The translations under genes were made by a program, and so were the position numbers. A stretch of DNA of 64,000 bases, from contig JANQPI010000020.1 of assembly GCA_028289585.1 (NCBI GenBank), positions 470,039 through 534,038 on the forward strand. Direction: 5' to 3'. The notes under the pieces are model-generated. The model was not told the origin of the DNA, made no database searches, and saw only the letters and a list, made by a program, of their open reading frames with translations. Origin of the DNA: Candidatus Zixiibacteriota bacterium (GTDB taxonomy: Bacteria > Zixibacteria > MSB-5A5 > GN15 > FEB-12). The stretch's first letter is position 1. The number at the start of each line of letters is the position of its first letter. Below, piece by piece: positions 43,410 through 52,749 of this stretch.

Positions 43410-46403
43410 CTACTTTAGCAGCAACATCTTTCTCGTTGCGACATTCTCGCCGGCTGTTAGCCGATAGAGGTAGACACCACTCGCGCGATCGCGAGCATCC
43501 CACGTGATCGTTGTTGATCCCGCGGCGGCGCGACCCGCAAACGCGTCGACTCGCTGTCCAAGCAGATTGAAAATCTCCAGGCGATACTCCGAAGCGGTGG
43601 GTAACGTGAATGCGATGGTTGTGTTGGGATTGAACGGGTTCGGGTAATTCTGCGCCAACGCGAACGTTTGCGGCAGCAGCGGGGTGTCTGGGTCGTCGGG
43701 CACGTCCGTTGCAATTGCGGTAGCGCGCGCCACCGCATCACGCAATCCGGTCAGGTTATTGCCGATCGCGATAACAAAACGAACCGGCACACTTTCCCCG
43801 GGAGCGAGAGTATACGGTCCACCGGACAGCAATTGCACGAGATCGGCTCGTCCCGTGGCATATTGTGATGCCGTCGCCAGTCCGTCGGTAAGTGCATCCC
43901 ACTTCTCGGCATCGGTGAAACCGTCGTTCGCGGTATCGACCGTTTCACCGGGATTGTAAACAGTCGTACCCGGATTGGTCCAGGCTGATGCCGGGGACGC
44001 GTTAATGAGCGCCATGCCCCGGAAAGAAGTCGGCGTAGACCCGCCATTGTCGGCAGTCCATAGAACGTTGCCGGTGGCATCCCAACCACCACTGCTGACC
44101 AGGAATCGGGTGTCGGAGCCGCCCGCATCCCAGTCAGTAAACAGGCCGACATGCAGATCGGTAACTGTCAGCGATGACGTATTGCGAACGACGAACTCCA
44201 GCAGAATGAAATCGCGGTCTTCGCCCGAGGGACCGTCGAACGGCCGAACGAGCGTCCGCTGTGTGATCTCGACACCGATCGGGTCGGTCGCTTTGCTGTC
44301 GTTGAATATGCTGAACGTCTGCTGTTCGGCATCGGGGCCCGGTTCCTGGAAGAACAGGTTGCCGCCCGGGGCGATGGCGAAATCAAGCTCCGGCTCAAAG
44401 ATGACCGAGTGCACGCCGCTTGAAATGCGGTCGGCCCCGGTACCAATAACCAGTCCCATCTCCCAGACTTCGTTCGGTCCGTTGTCGACGCGGAAGCCGA
44501 CACCTCCTGCAGGAGTCCGGGATTCCGGTCCGGCGCCGTAGGCACCAAAGTTGGTGACCGACCACTGGATTCGCCCGCTGTTGTGTGTCACCAGGGAACG
44601 TTCTCCCCGTGGTTCGACGATGATTGATAACTCGGCCGGCTTGGTGAAACCGTCGCCGGTAATTTCAATCGGCAGCATGAGCATTGTACCACCCGGTGTC
44701 GACGGGTCGATCTGGAGTGACCAATTTTGACTGCCGCCCGAAGTGTCGCCAGTTGACAGCGTACCGTAGGTGGCCGCGCCGCTGATCACGGAAATCCAGG
44801 GATTGCTGCCGGTGACGGTCGCCGTTACGGTCGTTGCTGTGCCACCGAGATTCTGCAGAATGAGCGGGGAGGTGACCAAGTCACCCGGGTTGATTGGTTC
44901 GGTAGCAAAGGAGTAGACGCGGACATTGGGCGGACCGGCGTTTGGTGACAGCGCATTGAGGGCGGCGTTGACGTCGAGCGCCCCCCAGCCATACTCATTG
45001 TTGGGGAATGTTCCCGGGCCATTGCCAATACCCGTTATCTGCACCCCAGCGAGGAGCGCTTCTTTGATTTCGCGTACGGTGGCATTTGGATTTTTCTGGC
45101 GGAGCAAGGCAACCGCTCCGGCAACCAGAGGGGTTGCCATCGACGTTCCGCTCAAGACTGCCGTGCTGTCGGGGCGAAGGTCAAGTGGCCAAGCGGAACG
45201 AACGTTTTGCCCGGGGGCTGAGATATTCGGTTTCGTACCACCGTTGCATTGCGACGGACCCACCGACGAAAAGCCGGCGCGCTGTCCGGCATTCATGCCC
45301 GATCCTAGCGCCCCCACGGCGAACATATCAAGCGTGTCACGGTCGCCATTAGCCGGATTGCGAATCGCGTTGGTTACCGCCCCCTCATTTCCGGCCGCGA
45401 AGATGTTCACGATGCCGAGCGCCTCGACGTTGTCGACAATGTCGTAGAAGATATCGGCGCAGTCGAGCGTGGCGAAGCCCCAGCTATGCGAAATGACATC
45501 GGGGAGATCACTCACCGTGTTGGGGTTGCCGTCAGGATCAGCGGCCCACTCGAACGAGCCGAGAATCGATGCGCCGGGGATATCAATTGTCGCGGCGGCA
45601 ATCCATTCGGCCCCGGGTGCAACGCCAATTGTATCGCTGCCCGACTTACCGACCATCAACCCGAGGGTGTGTGTTCCGTGGTAGGGTGTTATGCCCGGGA
45701 AGCCGAGATACGTGTGCGGGAACGGTTCACGATCGACCGGATCAAACCAGGCGGCGGCCGAGTCATTCGTGGTGAGACCCCGCCAACTGGAAGCCAAATA
45801 GGGGTGAAACCCCTCGACGCCGGTATCGAATGAACAGACAATGCGACCGGCGCCGGTATATCCCTGAGCCCAGGCAAGGGGCGCGTTGATAAACTGCAAG
45901 TGTACTGCTGAAGTCGCGGCTGTTTGGGTGCGATCTCGTGGTGCCGGTAGTGGGTCGACCGGTGCGATTGATGTTACGACGGGGGCGATCACGATCTCCG
46001 CGACATCGCGTCGGGAGGCCAGCCGGGCGAGCTCACTCACTGCGACCTCGGCCTCGATGAGTGATGCGATCCAGCGCCCGGTCACTCGATCGGCATGGCC
46101 GGCGGCCACGACGCCATTGAGATGGGCAAGGATACCTGCTTGCGCCTGGGCGGCCTGCGATTCCAGCATCGACCGACCCTCGCGATAGCGAACCTCGCGG
46201 TCGTTTGGCAGGGATCGCAAAGCGGCACTCAACGCAAAATGTGCTTCAATCGGCTGGGGTCGAATCCAGACCGAAACCAGCGAATCGGCGGGGGCTGTCG
46301 CCACAACCGCCGCGAGGCCGTCGGAAAGCGCCGCCCGGGCGGGAAACGCTAGCGAGGCGAGAACAAGAATTCCGGAGAGCCGGAGAATTTGGGCACGAAA
46401 CAT
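43410..46403 (-). CDS. S8 subtilisin-like protease with T9SS type A C-terminal domain
   Basis: 997 residues. Signal peptide to about 24, an N-terminal propeptide-like region (about 40-145), and the catalytic domain with D193 (SFDTGVEG), H242 (YHGTHTLGLM), N339 (AAGNE) and S421 (SGTSMATP). A large beta-rich region follows (about 480-900). The last 85 residues are a type A sorting domain (LAQNYPNPFNPNTTIAF; WDARDRASGVYLYRL; KMLLLK end), predicting export through the type IX system and surface attachment or release. No T9SS core genes are visible here. Confidence 0.95.
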   Translation of the reverse strand: MFRAQILRLSGILVLASLAFPARAALSDGLAAVVATAPADSLVSVWIRPQPIEAHFALSAALRSLPNDREVRYREGRSMLESQAAQAQAGILAHLNGVVAAGHADRVTGRWIASLIEAEVAVSELARLASRRDVAEIVIAPVVTSIAPVDPLPAPRDRTQTAATSAVHLQFINAPLAWAQGYTGAGRIVCSFDTGVEGFHPYLASSWRGLTTNDSAAAWFDPVDREPFPHTYLGFPGITPYHGTHTLGLMVGKSGSDTIGVAPGAEWIAAATIDIPGASILGSFEWAADPDGNPNTVSDLPDVISHSWGFATLDCADIFYDIVDNVEALGIVNIFAAGNEGAVTNAIRNPANGDRDTLDMFAVGALGSGMNAGQRAGFSSVGPSQCNGGTKPNISAPGQNVRSAWPLDLRPDSTAVLSGTSMATPLVAGAVALLRQKNPNATVREIKEALLAGVQITGIGNGPGTFPNNEYGWGALDVNAALNALSPNAGPPNVRVYSFATEPINPGDLVTSPLILQNLGGTATTVTATVTGSNPWISVISGAATYGTLSTGDTSGGSQNWSLQIDPSTPGGTMLMLPIEITGDGFTKPAELSIIVEPRGERSLVTHNSGRIQWSVTNFGAYGAGPESRTPAGGVGFRVDNGPNEVWEMGLVIGTGADRISSGVHSVIFEPELDFAIAPGGNLFFQEPGPDAEQQTFSIFNDSKATDPIGVEITQRTLVRPFDGPSGEDRDFILLEFVVRNTSSLTVTDLHVGLFTDWDAGGSDTRFLVSSGGWDATGNVLWTADNGGSTPTSFRGMALINASPASAWTNPGTTVYNPGETVDTANDGFTDAEKWDALTDGLATASQYATGRADLVQLLSGGPYTLAPGESVPVRFVIAIGNNLTGLRDAVARATAIATDVPDDPDTPLLPQTFALAQNYPNPFNPNTTIAFTLPTASEYRLEIFNLLGQRVDAFAGRAAAGSTTITWDARDRASGVYLYRLTAGENVATRKMLLLK

Positions 46404-46728
46404 TCAGGCGCGTCCTTTATGGCAAGACGTCATAATCACGTATCTATCCAGCGAATTCAATGCCGTAATTGGTGGTGAGGAAGGTCGGGCAAGCGATTGC
46501 CCGACTGGCGGTTACTGATTTAAACCGGCATCGGAGCGATCCGGTTCACGAAAAGGTCTGCAGCGAGCTGCATCTGGTTGCTCCGGAGAATCAGGGCGAA
46601 ACCCAGCTCCGCGGAGCCTCGAGCCGCAAATCAGGTTTGCCTAACATTCGCTTAACGTATATCCTCGTGTGGCAGTACGGGATTCGAACAGGAACGGAGA
46701 CTAAGGTCTCCGAGTTAGCGCAGCAACT
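46404..46728. other. Divergent intergenic region
   Basis: No gene supported. A perfect 9-bp stem GTCGGGCAA/TTGCCCGAC with a GCGA tetraloop lies at 46484-46505, about 80 bp before the minus-strand subtilase, and a GGAGAC/GTCTCC dyad lies at about 46695-46711. The plus-strand gene begins at TTG 46729 with no clear ribosome site. A tRNA T-loop-like word on the minus strand was examined and rejected. Confidence 0.45.
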
Positions 46729-49200
46729 TTGACCACGCTTTCTTCTCAGTTGGAACGGGAGTTTTTTCCGTTTGTCATCAAGCCGGGTCGGTATGCCGGC
46801 GGCGAATTGCACTCGCGTGCCGATCGACCCACCACGGCGGTTCGGTTTTGCCATGCCTGGCCCGACCGGTACGAAATCGGTCAGTCTTCCGCGACGATCT
46901 CCACCCTCTACCGGTTAGTTAATCAGGAAGCCGACTGTGTCGGTGAGCGTGTCTTTGCGGTTGATCGCGATGCCGAGAAGCGGTTGCGCGAACTCGACTT
47001 GCCGCTCTTCACGATCGATAGCCACACCCCCGTGCGAGACTTTGATCTCGTCGGCTTCACTGTCACCAATCCCGGCACCTATGCGAACATCCCGGCGATG
47101 CTTGACCTGGCGCGGATCCCCATTCGCGCTGCCGATCGTTCGGATAGCGACCCGATTGTCATACTTGGCGGCCCTGCCGTTGCGGCTGCAGAAGCGATTC
47201 TCCCTTGGTTCGATGCGGTCATCCTGGGCGATGCCGAGCCGGTCCTTGTGAACGCCCTTCGGGCCGCCAGCCAGCAGCAGGGAACTCGGGCGGAACGACT
47301 GTCCCGTGTGGGCGCTCTCGAAGGTGTTTGGCTTCCGACAGACAAGGGACACCAATCTCACCCGGTCTGGCTCGACGATTTCGCTGCGGCCCCGGTCAGC
47401 GTTCCACTCGTGCCGCTCGTTGAGGTTTTCTCATCGGCGGTTCCAGTTGAGGCTGTCCGAGGGGCTCAGAATGGGTGCGGTTGCGCCGACGCGGCGGCGC
47501 CGATGCTGCAGCGACCATCGGTATTCCGCTCAGCGTTTGACCTCGGCCAACAGGTTGGTCAGGTTGCGATTGAGTCTGGCTGCGATGCTGTCGCGGTAGT
47601 GACTGTCCCCGACGGAGATGTCGATACGTTAGAACGCCAGATCCTGTCATTAGTGCGCAATCTCACAGCACCGCATACCGCCGTCTACCTCCCCCCGCTT
47701 GATCCGATGCTCATCACCAACCGTATTCTCGATGCCCTCGGGCGACTCCGCCGTACCGGCCTTACCCTTGCCGTTGCGGCCGCATCGGAGGAACGACGGG
47801 CGGCGATCGGCAGTTCGTTGCCGGATCGAGCGATTCTTGAAGCGTGCCGGATGATCTTCGCAGCCGGTTGGCGCAGCCTCACCATTCGTGTGACGATTGG
47901 CTGGCCCGGTGAGAACGATCGTGATCTGGAAGCGCTTGCGATGTTGATGACTGAATGTGTTAAGACGGCTAAGAGTGCGGTCAGCGGTGCTCATCTGACG
48001 ATTGGTCTCGTACCGTTCAGTCCCCAACCGGCCTCCCCGTGGCAGTGGGACGAATGTCCGCGTTTCGATGTTCTCCAGCAGCGCGCGGCTCGGCTTCGCA
48101 AGCGACTCCGCGGTACCAATGCTCACGTCAATCTGCACGCCGACGAACGCCACGACTACCTCGCCCCCCTGCTCCGTGGCACTCGCGAGACAGCGGCGGT
48201 AATTGAGGCGGCGGCGCGACGAGGTGCCCGTTTCGATAATGAGCTATCGGACTTTGACCCGGCTCGCTGGGATGGAGCATGGTTGGAAACCGGCCGTGAT
48301 CGGGATGCCGAGTTTGCGGCTCGACCGTTTTCGGAGCCAATCGCTCCGGCGCCACTGGCGACTCCCGAAGCGCTCGTCGCCTGGCAGGCAGCGCGGCGAC
48401 AGACCGCGGAGATCGCTGCGGATTATCGACCGCCATCGATTGAGACCAAGCCGTCGGTGGAAGCAACGGTTCAGTACGGGCGCTCGAAGCGCAAGGTGTC
48501 TGACAAGAATACTGCCGCTCCAACTCGGAATCGGATTCGCCTGCGCTTGGCGCGTGGGCCTCGATTTAGATTCATGTCTCATCTTGACATGGCCCGCTTG
48601 ATTGAGCGGTTGATACGAGCTGGCCGGTTACCGATTGCCTGGAGCCAGGGGAAAACACCGACGATGAAAGTTGCGCTCGGCCCGCCACTGCCGCTCGGTT
48701 TCACATCGGCGGCCGAGTATGTCGACCTAACGCTCGCGGAAAATGCCGGACCCACGCTCCTGGATGACCTGACGGCGGTGCTACCGGACGACCTGTCACT
48801 CGTCGATTCCGCAATCGTCCTGGGTGCCTCGGTATCGCTTAGCGCGCTGATCAACCGGGCCCGCTACACGATGCCGGTGGCCAACTACTGTGCGGACACC
48901 GCTGGCATCGCCGGGATGATCGAACAGTTGCTGAGCAGCCGCGAACTGGTCATCAGCCGTGACACGAAATCGGGAACGCGGGAAGTCGATGTTCGTCCGT
49001 TCATCCACGCTCTCGCAATTGATGCCGGTACCGTCACGATGACACTTGGTCTGGGCGAGGGGGGGTATGTTCGACCAATTGAGGTACTGACATTTCTTGA
49101 AGCTCACCTTGATCGACCGGCTGTGGCAATCGCACTCCATCGTACCGACCTCTGGCAAGAAACGCCTGATGGCTATCGTCGGGAGCCAATGACATTATGA
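46729..49200 (+). CDS. B12-binding/radical-SAM-like + DUF2344 protein with ruined Fe-S motif
   Basis: 823 residues from TTG (an upstream stop at 46702 limits the choice). Layout as in fused TIGR03960-TIGR03936 proteins: N-terminal B12-binding-like part (RYEIGQSSATISTLYRLVN, AERVFAVD-type), a radical-SAM-like barrel (about 235-500), and the DUF2344 domain (about 605-800; FRFMSHLDMARLIERLIRAG). The family has RGCxxGCxxC for its [4Fe-4S] cluster; here the site reads RGAQNGCGCA, so C246 is Ala, C250 stays and C253 is Ala. Radical SAM chemistry is therefore unlikely. The frame is intact. It overlaps rsmB by 4 nt. Confidence 0.85.
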   Translation: MTTLSSQLEREFFPFVIKPGRYAGGELHSRADRPTTAVRFCHAWPDRYEIGQSSATISTLYRLVNQEADCVGERVFAVDRDAEKRLRELDLPLFTIDSHTPVRDFDLVGFTVTNPGTYANIPAMLDLARIPIRAADRSDSDPIVILGGPAVAAAEAILPWFDAVILGDAEPVLVNALRAASQQQGTRAERLSRVGALEGVWLPTDKGHQSHPVWLDDFAAAPVSVPLVPLVEVFSSAVPVEAVRGAQNGCGCADAAAPMLQRPSVFRSAFDLGQQVGQVAIESGCDAVAVVTVPDGDVDTLERQILSLVRNLTAPHTAVYLPPLDPMLITNRILDALGRLRRTGLTLAVAAASEERRAAIGSSLPDRAILEACRMIFAAGWRSLTIRVTIGWPGENDRDLEALAMLMTECVKTAKSAVSGAHLTIGLVPFSPQPASPWQWDECPRFDVLQQRAARLRKRLRGTNAHVNLHADERHDYLAPLLRGTRETAAVIEAAARRGARFDNELSDFDPARWDGAWLETGRDRDAEFAARPFSEPIAPAPLATPEALVAWQAARRQTAEIAADYRPPSIETKPSVEATVQYGRSKRKVSDKNTAAPTRNRIRLRLARGPRFRFMSHLDMARLIERLIRAGRLPIAWSQGKTPTMKVALGPPLPLGFTSAAEYVDLTLAENAGPTLLDDLTAVLPDDLSLVDSAIVLGASVSLSALINRARYTMPVANYCADTAGIAGMIEQLLSSRELVISRDTKSGTREVDVRPFIHALAIDAGTVTMTLGLGEGGYVRPIEVLTFLEAHLDRPAVAIALHRTDLWQETPDGYRREPMTL

Positions 49201-50591
49201 ATCAGCGACCCGACCGATCCCGCCGTTTCGATCCCGTCCGGGCGGCCGCCGTAGAAGCGCTGGTCGCCATTGAGCAGGGTGATCAGATCGATGCTGTGAT
49301 TAACAGTCATTTGCAGACCCAGCGATTTCGACCGATCGACACGCGGTTCTTCCTTCAGTTAGTCAACGGCGCCACCAAGATGCGACGGCGACTCGACTAC
49401 GAGATCAAGTTCTATTTGACCCGTCCCTCGGTAGCACTACCGATCAAGCTCCAGAATATCCTTCGTCTTGGGTTCTATCAGATCCTGTTCACCGATCGCG
49501 TTCCCGATGCCGCGGCGGTATCGGAATCGGTAAATCTGGCCCGCCGCTTCCTCGATCCCTCACAGGCTAAGCTGGTAAACGCCGTGCTGCGATCGAAACT
49601 GCGAGAGCCGGAAAAGGTCGTCTTTGTCGCCACGGAAACCGATCCGCTGGCGTCATTGGGTAACCGCTACAGTTATCCCGACTATTTCGTGAAATACTGC
49701 CTTGAGGAGTTTGGCCCGGAGCGCGCCGAAGCCTTATTGGCGACATACAACGAATCACCACGGCAGACGTATCGTGTCAATCGCCTCAAGTATCGGGCGG
49801 ACGACATCACCCGAGCGTTGGCCGATGCCAACATCCCGTACCACCCCGGGGAATACCTTGAAGACTTCTTCCACCTTGAGGTCGGTGGCTTGCCGCTGGA
49901 AGGAGATCTCATTCAAACGGGTAAGGTCTTTGTTCAGGATGAATCAGCCGGCCTGGCGGTGCGGCTGCTTAACCCGAAACCGGGTATGCAGGTGATCGAC
50001 CTGACGGCGGCCCCGGGCGGGAAAGCGACATATGCCGCGATTCGGATGCGCAATGAAGGGCATGTTCTCGCGCTCGACAAGTCAGCCAAGCGGCTTGCGG
50101 TCGTCGAGCAGAACGCGCGCCGTCAGGGGATCACAATTCTCGCGCCTGTCGTCGCAGACATGCTCGATTTTGACGGTGGCCAGTTCGATCGCGTGCTTCT
50201 CGATCCTCCCTGCTCCGGTTGGGGAACGGCGGGTAAAAATGCTGATTTGCGGTGGGCCAAAACGCAGCAGGATCTCGATAACCTTGCCCGCATCCAGACG
50301 CGGATGATCGACAAAGCTGCTCGACTGGTCAAACCGGGTGGCGTCCTCGTGTATTCGACCTGCACAATTATCCGGCAGGAGAACGATCAGATTGTCGAAG
50401 AATTCCTGCTGCGCAATAAGCAGTTCGAGATCGATCCGGCTGATCAGTTCTTCGACAAGCGTCTTGTCTCGGAGCGGGGCTATGTCAAAACGTACCCTGA
50501 TCACCCCTCGCTCCACGGCGCCTTTGCGGCTCGATTACGGCGGCGACAACGATCCGGCCCGCCCGGACGCAAGACTGCTCGTCCTCAATAG
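49197..50591 (+). CDS. rsmB: 16S rRNA (cytosine-967) C5-methyltransferase
   Basis: 464 residues. NusB-like N-terminal domain (about 8-140; LQNILRLGFYQILF), then a NOL1/NOP2/Sun methyltransferase domain (about 180-450): DLTAAPGGKATYAA (SAM), DPPCSGWGT (catalytic Cys) and VYSTCTI (second Cys). Matches RsmB in length and layout. It starts inside the preceding stop (ATGA overlap). Confidence 0.93.
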   Translation: MNQRPDRSRRFDPVRAAAVEALVAIEQGDQIDAVINSHLQTQRFRPIDTRFFLQLVNGATKMRRRLDYEIKFYLTRPSVALPIKLQNILRLGFYQILFTDRVPDAAAVSESVNLARRFLDPSQAKLVNAVLRSKLREPEKVVFVATETDPLASLGNRYSYPDYFVKYCLEEFGPERAEALLATYNESPRQTYRVNRLKYRADDITRALADANIPYHPGEYLEDFFHLEVGGLPLEGDLIQTGKVFVQDESAGLAVRLLNPKPGMQVIDLTAAPGGKATYAAIRMRNEGHVLALDKSAKRLAVVEQNARRQGITILAPVVADMLDFDGGQFDRVLLDPPCSGWGTAGKNADLRWAKTQQDLDNLARIQTRMIDKAARLVKPGGVLVYSTCTIIRQENDQIVEEFLLRNKQFEIDPADQFFDKRLVSERGYVKTYPDHPSLHGAFAARLRRRQRSGPPGRKTARPQ

Positions 50592-50675
50592 CGTCAAAGC
50601 TCTTGTTGCCCTGAGACCATTTGCAGGTCATGTAAACGGTCAGTCCGGATAACGGCGAGGGAGTATAAGACGACG

Positions 50676-51503
50676 ATGCCGCAACCGAGAGCTTCACGTT
50701 TAGCCCAGCAAGCCGCCGGGGGGAAACCGCCCTGGCTGGCCGACTACCTGCCCGTGGGAAGCTGGCAGCGCCGCATCGTCTTTTGGGCTGCGATTCCGCT
50801 TCTTCTTATCCTGATCGTCATACTCCTGGTCGACAACGTTGTCATGCCCACCGTCACTCGGCAGGGAGCCGCCTTCGAGCTCCCCGATCTGACTCAGATG
50901 TCAGTCGACGATGCCGAGATTGAACTCGAAGAACTTGGTCTCACCTATGAAATCACGGCTCGCGAGTTTTCCCCGGGCGAACCGGAGGGAATTGTCCTGG
51001 CTCAGAATCCGATTCCGGGCACCGCGGTCAAACCGGACCGCATTATCCGGTTTGTGGTGTCGCTCGGTCAGAAGCTGATCGCTATTCCGGATGTTAGTGG
51101 TCGTTCGGTTCGACAGGCGATTCTTGATCTGGAAACCGAGGGTTTGGAACTGGGAGAGATCGCCTGGGCATTTTCGGACACGATCCCCGAGCGTGTGGTT
51201 GTCTTCTCGTACCCTGAGGCCGGACGTGAGATTCCACTCGGCTCACCGGTCAATCTCATGGTTAACCGTGGTCGGGCGTCCAGCTTCACGTTTGTCCCCG
51301 ATCTGGTTGGCCTAACGCTCGGGCGGGCGGAGATGAAGCTTGCCGAAAAGTCGTTGCGTGTCGGGGTTGTGACGCGTCGGCTCGACGAGAACTACCTCCC
51401 CGAAACAATTCTCGAACAGTCCGAGCCGGTCGGTGCCGAAGTCGATATCAACGCAGAAATCGATCTGGTCGTATCGACATCGGAACCGAACACCATCCCC
51501 TGA
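50676..51503 (+). CDS. Membrane-anchored PASTA protein
   Basis: 275 residues: a short cytosolic start, a single TM (FWAAIPLLLILIVILLVD, about 31-48), then three PASTA domains (about 62-130, 131-200, 203-273), each ending in an IVLAQNPIPG- or VVFSYPEAG-like turn. No kinase or transpeptidase domain. PASTA repeats bind muropeptides or peptidoglycan in other proteins. It lies downstream of rsmB. A periplasmic cell-wall role is inferred. Confidence 0.9.
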   Translation: MPQPRASRLAQQAAGGKPPWLADYLPVGSWQRRIVFWAAIPLLLILIVILLVDNVVMPTVTRQGAAFELPDLTQMSVDDAEIELEELGLTYEITAREFSPGEPEGIVLAQNPIPGTAVKPDRIIRFVVSLGQKLIAIPDVSGRSVRQAILDLETEGLELGEIAWAFSDTIPERVVVFSYPEAGREIPLGSPVNLMVNRGRASSFTFVPDLVGLTLGRAEMKLAEKSLRVGVVTRRLDENYLPETILEQSEPVGAEVDINAEIDLVVSTSEPNTIP

Positions 51504-51564
51504 CCGTTACCCGCGGCTTGAAAAGCCACTGTCGCATTGGCGCCCGATCAACTAGACTTGCGGC

Positions 51565-52749
51565 ATGACTACTCCTCCGAAAAACTGGAACCGCCGATCG
51601 CTGGCGACACGTGCGGTTCACGCCGGTCGCATTGAACCGCCGGTCGAGAACACCGTTGTCACGCCGATCTTTCAGTCGGCGACATATCAGGCCGCGGCCG
51701 AATACGATGCGGCATACAATGATATTCGCTACGTGCGAATGAACAACACCCCCAATCATGCGGTTCTCGCCGGCAAGATGGCAGCACTGGAAGAGACCGA
51801 AGCAGCCATCGTTTGCTCCTCGGGCATGGCGGCAATCACTACCACACTGATGACCCTCGTGTCGAGCGGTGAACACATCGTTGCTGCCGATACGCTCTAC
51901 GGCGGGACTCAGATGTGGCTCGATCACGATGCTCCGGATTTTGGCATTTCCTATTCCGCCATCGACCTGGCCAAGCCTGCGACGTGGGGAGCCGCGGTCA
52001 ACGGGAAAAGCCGCGTTCTGTATGTGGAGACGATCAGTAATCCCCTCATCGGCATCGCCGATCTCGCGGCCCTGGTGACCTTTGCCCGATCGCACAAACT
52101 AGTGACGGTAATCGACAATACATTTGCTTCCCCGGTTGTTTGTCAGCCAGCTACCGCCGGCTTTGATATCGTGTTGCATTCCGCTACCAAATACTTAAAC
52201 GGCCATTCCGACCTGGCCGCCGGGGTTATCTGCGGCCGTCAGAAGTGGCTGGATCCGATCCTCACACGCTTGAATCATCTCGGTGGAACGCTCGATCCAC
52301 ACAGCTGTTTTCTTCTCGAAAGGGGCTTGAAGACACTGACTCTTCGCGTCAATCGACAGTCAGAAACGGCATTGACTCTCGCCCGCTGGCTCGACCAGCA
52401 TGAGGGGGTTGCCGGCGTCAATTATGCTGGGCTCGATTCCCATCCTCGCCACGCCCTGGCCACCGAACAGTTCCGTGGGTTCGGGGGGATGATGAGTTTC
52501 TATCTCGCGGACAGCTACTCCCCAGCCGCCTTTCTCGGTAGTTTCGATGTCATCTTGCACGCCTGGTCCCTGGGCGGACCGGAGACGCTCTGTGTGCAGC
52601 CGTCGAAGTCCTCACATGTCGGCTTGACCGAACGAGAACTCGCGCGACTTGGGATAACCGAAAACCTGATCCGGGTTTCAGTTGGGCTGGAGGACGCCGA
52701 CGATCTCCTCGACGATTTTTCACAGGCACTCAAGGCTGCGTCACCATGA
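51565..52749 (+). CDS. Cys/Met-metabolism PLP enzyme
   Basis: 394 residues, fold-type I PLP enzyme (cystathionine gamma-synthase / gamma-lyase / methionine gamma-lyase family). PLP Lys in HSATKYLNGHSD, phosphate site SSGMAAITTTL, YVETISNPL and the Asp in VIDNTFASPV. The usual YSRxxNPT substrate segment reads YVRMNNTPNHAVL. Reaction (synthase or lyase) cannot be fixed from sequence. It overlaps the acetyltransferase gene by 4 nt. Confidence 0.9.
   Translation: MTTPPKNWNRRSLATRAVHAGRIEPPVENTVVTPIFQSATYQAAAEYDAAYNDIRYVRMNNTPNHAVLAGKMAALEETEAAIVCSSGMAAITTTLMTLVSSGEHIVAADTLYGGTQMWLDHDAPDFGISYSAIDLAKPATWGAAVNGKSRVLYVETISNPLIGIADLAALVTFARSHKLVTVIDNTFASPVVCQPATAGFDIVLHSATKYLNGHSDLAAGVICGRQKWLDPILTRLNHLGGTLDPHSCFLLERGLKTLTLRVNRQSETALTLARWLDQHEGVAGVNYAGLDSHPRHALATEQFRGFGGMMSFYLADSYSPAAFLGSFDVILHAWSLGGPETLCVQPSKSSHVGLTERELARLGITENLIRVSVGLEDADDLLDDFSQALKAASP

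Noticed and set aside
46640-46740. tRNA-like T-loop word (GTTCGAATCCC) on the minus strand
   Set aside because: The T-stem and acceptor stem do not pair and no D-arm is seen; at best a decayed tRNA fragment, so not listed as a gene.
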